Source of the DNA: Aphanizomenon flos-aquae FACHB-1287
Lineage (GTDB): Bacteria > Cyanobacteriota > Cyanobacteriia > Cyanobacteriales > Nostocaceae
DNA length: 64,000 nucleotides
NCBI RefSeq assembly: GCF_014698755.1
Contig: NZ_JACJTO010000009.1
Coordinates: 1 to 64,000 of the forward strand
Direction of reading: 5' to 3'
Shown here: positions 63,916-64,000 of the stretch, piece by piece
Numbering within the stretch: the first letter of the stretch is position 1
Layout: every line of letters starts with the position of its first letter
Position numbers and translations under genes: made by a program
Notes under the pieces: model-generated
What the model saw: only the letters and a program-made list of their open reading frames with translations
The model's database searches: none
Told to the model about the DNA's origin: nothing

Positions 63916-64000
63916 GTGTTAGAATATCAAGAGAGAGAAACAAGTATAGATACCGAAAGTCAGACAGTATCTACTTCTCGTAAAGAGTTAATCGATAAAT
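63916..64000 (+). CDS. start of a second gene in the decarboxylase operon (cut by window end)
   Basis: GTG at 63916 follows an excellent AGGAG ribosome-binding site. The 28 visible codons read LEYQERETSIDTESQTVSTSRKELIDK without a stop, polar and probably unstructured. Too little is visible to name it. It is 138 bp behind the decarboxylase gene on the same strand. Confidence 0.6.
   Translation, partial: MLEYQERETSIDTESQTVSTSRKELIDK

Overview
The window reads as a chromosomal segment of a filamentous, heterocyst-forming, nitrogen-fixing cyanobacterium (Nostocales, Anabaena/Nostoc/Dolichospermum type). Evidence: low GC, scattered GCGATCGC (HIP1) octamers and cyanobacterial short repeats, a hupSL uptake hydrogenase whose hupL is split by an XisC-type excision element, a hyp operon in the Nostoc gene order, narM next to mobA, and a fur gene just downstream of a group 2 sigma factor. 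The genus call is inference.

1-1.5 kb: the end of a type V-K CRISPR-associated transposon (CAST). A decayed cas12k 3' end, its tracrRNA, one CRISPR repeat, a truncated repeat with a tRNA-derived guide, and the phased repeats of the transposon end lie beside an intact tRNA-Thr. The guide, a GTA PAM and a 63-bp offset to the transposon tip fit known V-K homing geometry.

1.5-5 kb: a DUF3493 membrane protein, a beta-helix exported protein, a universal stress protein behind a probable c-di-AMP riboswitch, and a small unknown gene. 5.2-13.1 kb: hupSL on the minus strand. hupL is broken into residues 1-171 (right) and the rest (left) by a 5.16-kb element bounded by 17-bp repeats. It carries xisC, an acyl-carrier-like protein lacking the carrier serine, a nucleotidyltransferase-like gene pair and a VapBC-type pair. 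Excision would rebuild a 531-residue HupL.

13-28.8 kb: an S4 protein, narM and mobA, a TPR protein with two small membrane proteins, a single-chain restriction-modification enzyme followed by a toxin-antitoxin-like pair, cysK, several small unknown genes, a flavin-dependent oxidoreductase, a methyltransferase, a conflict-system HTH protein, a secreted protein and a second PIN toxin pair. 28.8-37.7 kb: hydrogenase maturation genes in the order NHL, hypF, hypC, hypD, tautomerase, hypE, [RelE/Phd-type pair], hypA, hypB, all on the minus strand; these mature the Hup hydrogenase.

37.9-40 kb: a three-gene type II restriction-modification module. 40-55.8 kb: housekeeping genes (a fold-type I PLP decarboxylase, dus, purF, purL, cobN, fur, sigma factor, gpsA, lipA, tRNA-Pro). 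55.9-60.6 kb: a toxin-antitoxin and Mrr-nuclease island with decayed members. 60.7-64 kb: ychF, then a PLP amino-acid decarboxylase that starts a probable operon cut by the window end. Intergenic spaces carry many palindromic, tandem and MITE-like repeats.
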